From UBA4582 sp047630175 (GTDB taxonomy: Bacteria; Pseudomonadota; Gammaproteobacteria; Pseudomonadales; Azotimanducaceae), in contig JBLHVI010000116.1 in the NCBI GenBank assembly GCA_047630175.1, positions 1-8,316 on the forward strand: 8,316 nt of DNA. The letters run 5' to 3'. This document shows, piece after piece, positions 6,403 through 8,316 of the stretch (position 1 is the first letter of the stretch; each line of letters begins with the position of its first letter). A program made the translations under genes and the position numbers. The notes beneath the pieces are model-generated. The model did not search any database and was not told the DNA's origin. It saw only the letters and a list, made by a program, of their open reading frames with translations.

Positions 6403-7578
6403 CCACATGCGCCGCAAATCAAAATTGCCGCCACCTACATGCGTGGCGGCACCAGCAAGGGGGTGTTCTTCAACCTCACCGACCTGCCCACCGCCGCACA
6501 AACGCCAGGCGCTGCCAGAGACGCGCTGCTATTGCGCGTTATCGGTAGCCCTGATCCGTACGGTAAGCAGACAGACGGCATGGGTGGCGCCACGTCTAGC
6601 ACCAGCAAGACAGTTATTTTGGCCAGCAGCAGTCAGCCTGATCACGACGTGGACTACCTGTTTGGCCAGGTTGCTATCGACAAAGCCTTCGTTGATTGGA
6701 GCGGCAACTGCGGCAACCTAAGCGCCGCTGTAGGCGCGTTTGCCATCAGCAGCGGCCTGGTCGATGCAAGTCGAATACCCGCTGACGGCATCGCTGTTGT
6801 GCGTATCTGGCAGGCAAATATCAGCAAGACCATCATTGCTAAAGTGCCTATGACTAACGGCGCCGTGCAAGAAACTGGTGACTTTGAACTTGATGGCGTG
6901 ACCTTCCCCGCCGCTGAGGTACAACTCGACTTCATGAACCCTGCTGACGATGATGACGGCGGCGCTATGTTTCCGACGGGCAATGTGGTTGATAAATTGG
7001 ACGTACCGGGGGTAGGTACTTTTACCGCTACGATGATCAACGCCGGCATTCCGACGATCTTTGTGAACGCCGCAGACATTGGTTACACCGGCACAGAATT
7101 GCAAGACGACATCAACAGCAGTGCCAACATATTAGCGATGTTCGAGACAATACGCGCTTACGGCGCCGTACGCATGGGCTTGATTCAACATATTGACGAA
7201 GCCGCAGACCGTCAGCATACGCCGAAGGTAGCTTTTGTCGCACCGCCAGCAAACTATGTGTCGTCAAGCGGCAAACAGGTGTCATCAAACGACATCGATC
7301 TACTCGTACGGGCCTTATCCATGGGCAAACTACACCATGCCATGATGGGCACCGCAGCTGTCGCCATCGGCACAGCCGCCGCCATTCCCGGCACGTTGGT
7401 GAATATCGCCGCTGGCGGCGGTGAGCGCGACGCCGTGAACTTTGGTCACCCTTCCGGCACCTTGCGTGTCGGCGCTCAGGCGCAGCAGGTTGACGGCGAG
7501 TGGCAGGTACTCAAGGCCAGCATGAGTCGCAGTGCGCGGGTATTGATGGAAGGCTGGGTACGTGTCCCTGGCGCATAG
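6400..7578 (+). CDS. prpF: 2-methylaconitate cis-trans isomerase PrpF
   Basis: 392-residue isomerase of the diaminopimelate-epimerase-like fold. It interconverts 2-methylaconitate isomers so that the AcnD product can be hydrated to 2-methylisocitrate. Conserved segments are ATYMRGGTSKGVFF (11-24), RVIGSPDPYGKQTDGMGGATSSTSKT (46-71), DYLFGQVAIDKAFVDWSGNCGNLSAAVGAFA (85-115), VRIWQANISKTI and NAGIPTIFVNA. Lys70 and Cys104 (in NCGN) align, by a constant offset of three, with Lys73 and Cys107, the active-site residues described for Shewanella oneidensis PrpF. Length is close to the usual 390-400 and there is no break. The start is fixed by AGGAG in the acnD tail and by overlap with the acnD stop. 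It is the second gene of the pair and ends 40 bp from the convergent TetR gene. Function is firm from both sequence and context. Confidence 0.97.
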   Translation: MPHAPQIKIAATYMRGGTSKGVFFNLTDLPTAAQTPGAARDALLLRVIGSPDPYGKQTDGMGGATSSTSKTVILASSSQPDHDVDYLFGQVAIDKAFVDWSGNCGNLSAAVGAFAISSGLVDASRIPADGIAVVRIWQANISKTIIAKVPMTNGAVQETGDFELDGVTFPAAEVQLDFMNPADDDDGGAMFPTGNVVDKLDVPGVGTFTATMINAGIPTIFVNAADIGYTGTELQDDINSSANILAMFETIRAYGAVRMGLIQHIDEAADRQHTPKVAFVAPPANYVSSSGKQVSSNDIDLLVRALSMGKLHHAMMGTAAVAIGTAAAIPGTLVNIAAGGGERDAVNFGHPSGTLRVGAQAQQVDGEWQVLKASMSRSARVLMEGWVRVPGA

Positions 7579-7590
7579 CTTGTGAAACAT

Positions 7591-7625
7591 GGCGTCTAAA
7601 ACACAGCGCCTAAATGTTTTACGCC
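7591..7625. terminator. Inverted repeat between convergent prpF and TetR genes (possible bidirectional terminator)
   Basis: GGCGT (7591-7595) and AAAAC (7598-7602) pair with GTTTT (7616-7620) and ACGCC (7621-7625). The stem has 10 base pairs with a two-base bulge and a 13-base loop. It sits where transcripts from both genes meet and overlaps the TetR stop codon. No T-run follows on either strand, so intrinsic termination is doubtful. Confidence 0.3.
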
Positions 7626-8266
7626 ACCGTGGGTTTGTCTCGCGCTTGCGTCAGATGGTTGCGAACGGCGCGTTCAAACTCCGGCACAAGGTAGGCAGAC
7701 ACGGCGTCAAATATTTGAGCGACGCCGTGATGCATGTCCGCCCGCGTCGCTTCACCATCAGCATTCCTTGATTCTGCAAAGGGAATCCAGCTGTTCCATA
7801 TCAGCCACGTATTGACGGCGATTGACCGGTATCCCGCAGCGCCGCGCGGCGCCACCAAGTTACCCTGGTCAGCCACCTGTCGAACGATACTCTCCAGCTG
7901 ATCCAAGGCCCAGTCCTGCAAAGCGCGATAGTCTTTCGCCAACAGCGGATCACGCCGCAACAGATGGGGTAAATCGCTAAAGAAAAACTTGTGTCGCCAC
8001 GCGATCTCGAGGGTTTGTAGGTAGTACTGGCAATAATCTAACGGGGATACTTTTGAGGATTTAGGCCCTCCAAACGTTAGCCTAAACTCCACATCCATTT
8101 CGTCAAATAGCGCGCGGATAATTTCCTCTTTATTACGGAAGTGATAATACAAATTTCCGGGGCTGATACTCAGGCTGTCGCACAGTTGCGCGGTACCAAT
8201 AGTATGCGCACCCGATTGATTCATCTGCTGCCGACACACTTCAATAATTCGTTCGCGGTTTCCCAT
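7619..8266 (-). CDS. TetR/AcrR-family transcriptional regulator
   Basis: 215-residue one-component repressor with an N-terminal DNA-binding domain and a C-terminal ligand/dimer domain. The helix-turn-helix spans about 24-45: GTAQLCDSLSIS, then the recognition helix SPGNLYYHF and RNKEEIIRALF. The segment WRHKFFFSDLPHLLRRDPLLAKDYRALQ (90-117) resembles the C-terminal domain of the TetR subgroup in Pfam PF13972. These are often found near acyl-CoA and lipid genes, so an acyl-CoA ligand is reasonable but unproven. The start at 8266 has GAGGA four bases upstream (complement of 8271-8275). The gene faces prpF tail to tail, so it shares no promoter with acnD-prpF. Candidate targets are its own promoter, the palindrome before acnD and the ACAD promoter. 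The family is certain; the target is not. Confidence 0.95.
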   Translation of the reverse strand: MGNRERIIEVCRQQMNQSGAHTIGTAQLCDSLSISPGNLYYHFRNKEEIIRALFDEMDVEFRLTFGGPKSSKVSPLDYCQYYLQTLEIAWRHKFFFSDLPHLLRRDPLLAKDYRALQDWALDQLESIVRQVADQGNLVAPRGAAGYRSIAVNTWLIWNSWIPFAESRNADGEATRADMHHGVAQIFDAVSAYLVPEFERAVRNHLTQARDKPTVA

Positions 8267-8282
8267 AGTTTCCTCTATCCGT

Positions 8283-8294
8283 GTGATGGCTCAC
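8283..8294. promoter_or_regulatory. Short inverted repeat GTGA-N4-TCAC upstream of TetR gene
   Basis: Four-base arms separated by four bases, 17 bp upstream of the TetR start codon. The position suits an autoregulatory operator, but the arms are short enough to arise by chance. Confidence 0.2.
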
Positions 8295-8316
8295 TTGACC
8301 CCTAACTTGACCCCTA
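8293..8316. repeat. Perfect 12-bp tandem repeat (ACTTGACCCCTA twice), cut by window edge
   Basis: ACTTGACCCCTA occurs at 8293-8304 and again at 8305-8316 without mismatch, ending exactly at the window edge, so further copies may follow. Each copy contains TTGACC, similar to a -35 hexamer on the plus strand. On the minus strand the unit reads TAGGGGTCAAGT, a kind of sequence I loosely associate with repeats near REP-associated transposase genes. That link is from memory and unverified. Confidence 0.6.

Noticed and set aside
6654..7104. Minus-strand frames opposite prpF
   Set aside because: Antisense to strongly conserved PrpF sequence, with no ribosome sites or known domains.
7589..7771. 60-codon plus-strand frame after prpF
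   Set aside because: Mostly antisense to the TetR gene and without family resemblance. The start lies in a possible inverted repeat rather than behind a ribosome site.
1..8316. A new defence, CRISPR or mobile system
   Set aside because: All well-supported genes belong to acyl-CoA or methylcitrate metabolism plus one TetR regulator. No nuclease, integrase, transposase, toxin pair or spaced repeat array was seen.

Overview
The window looks like chromosomal DNA of a gammaproteobacterium with moderately high GC. The main evidence is the acnD-prpF pair: both products read almost like textbook Pseudomonas/Shewanella-type AcnD and PrpF. The remaining genes are acyl-CoA enzymes of a kind common in marine lipid- or steroid-degrading lineages. 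No placement below class is safe from this sequence alone. I saw no tRNA, rRNA, CRISPR array, phage gene or insertion sequence.

Layout. (1) 1-2426, minus strand: two acyl-CoA dehydrogenase (ACAD) genes in one likely transcription unit. The upstream one (2426-1314) has lost the FAD-loop motif and the catalytic glutamate. The downstream one (1230 to the left edge) keeps both and runs off the window only a few residues before its expected end. This fits a heteromeric alpha2beta2 ACAD. (2) 2427-2620: divergent control region with a sigma70-like promoter for the ACAD unit. A perfect GTCAG-N-CTGAC inverted repeat lies in that promoter's spacer. (3) 2621-3460, plus: an enoyl-CoA hydratase/isomerase (crotonase) homologue without the two canonical glutamates. 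(4) 3461-3805: 345 bp without a convincing gene, holding a hairpin after the crotonase gene, a candidate extended -10 promoter and a perfect 15-bp palindrome (3753-3767) just upstream of acnD. (5) 3806-7578, plus: acnD and prpF, overlapping by one base. (6) 7619-8266, minus: a TetR-family repressor convergent with prpF. (7) 8267-8316: its upstream region, ending in a perfect 12-bp tandem repeat cut by the window edge.

How the genes may work together. The two ACADs and the crotonase would carry out desaturation and a following hydration, isomerisation or ring-opening step on some acyl-CoA. AcnD and PrpF together convert 2-methylcitrate to a form of 2-methylaconitate usable for 2-methylisocitrate formation, which is the dehydration arm of the methylcitrate cycle for propionyl-CoA. 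The usual partners prpB (lyase) and prpC (synthase) are not beside them here. A plausible but unproven reading is that the acyl-CoA pathway yields propionyl-CoA (as odd-chain, branched or sterol side-chain oxidation does) and the neighbouring genes dispose of it. The TetR protein is a candidate regulator of one or more of these units.

Most of the window is recognisable metabolism. I found no wholly new system. The most useful leads are the degenerate ACAD partner, the atypical crotonase active site and the palindrome before acnD.
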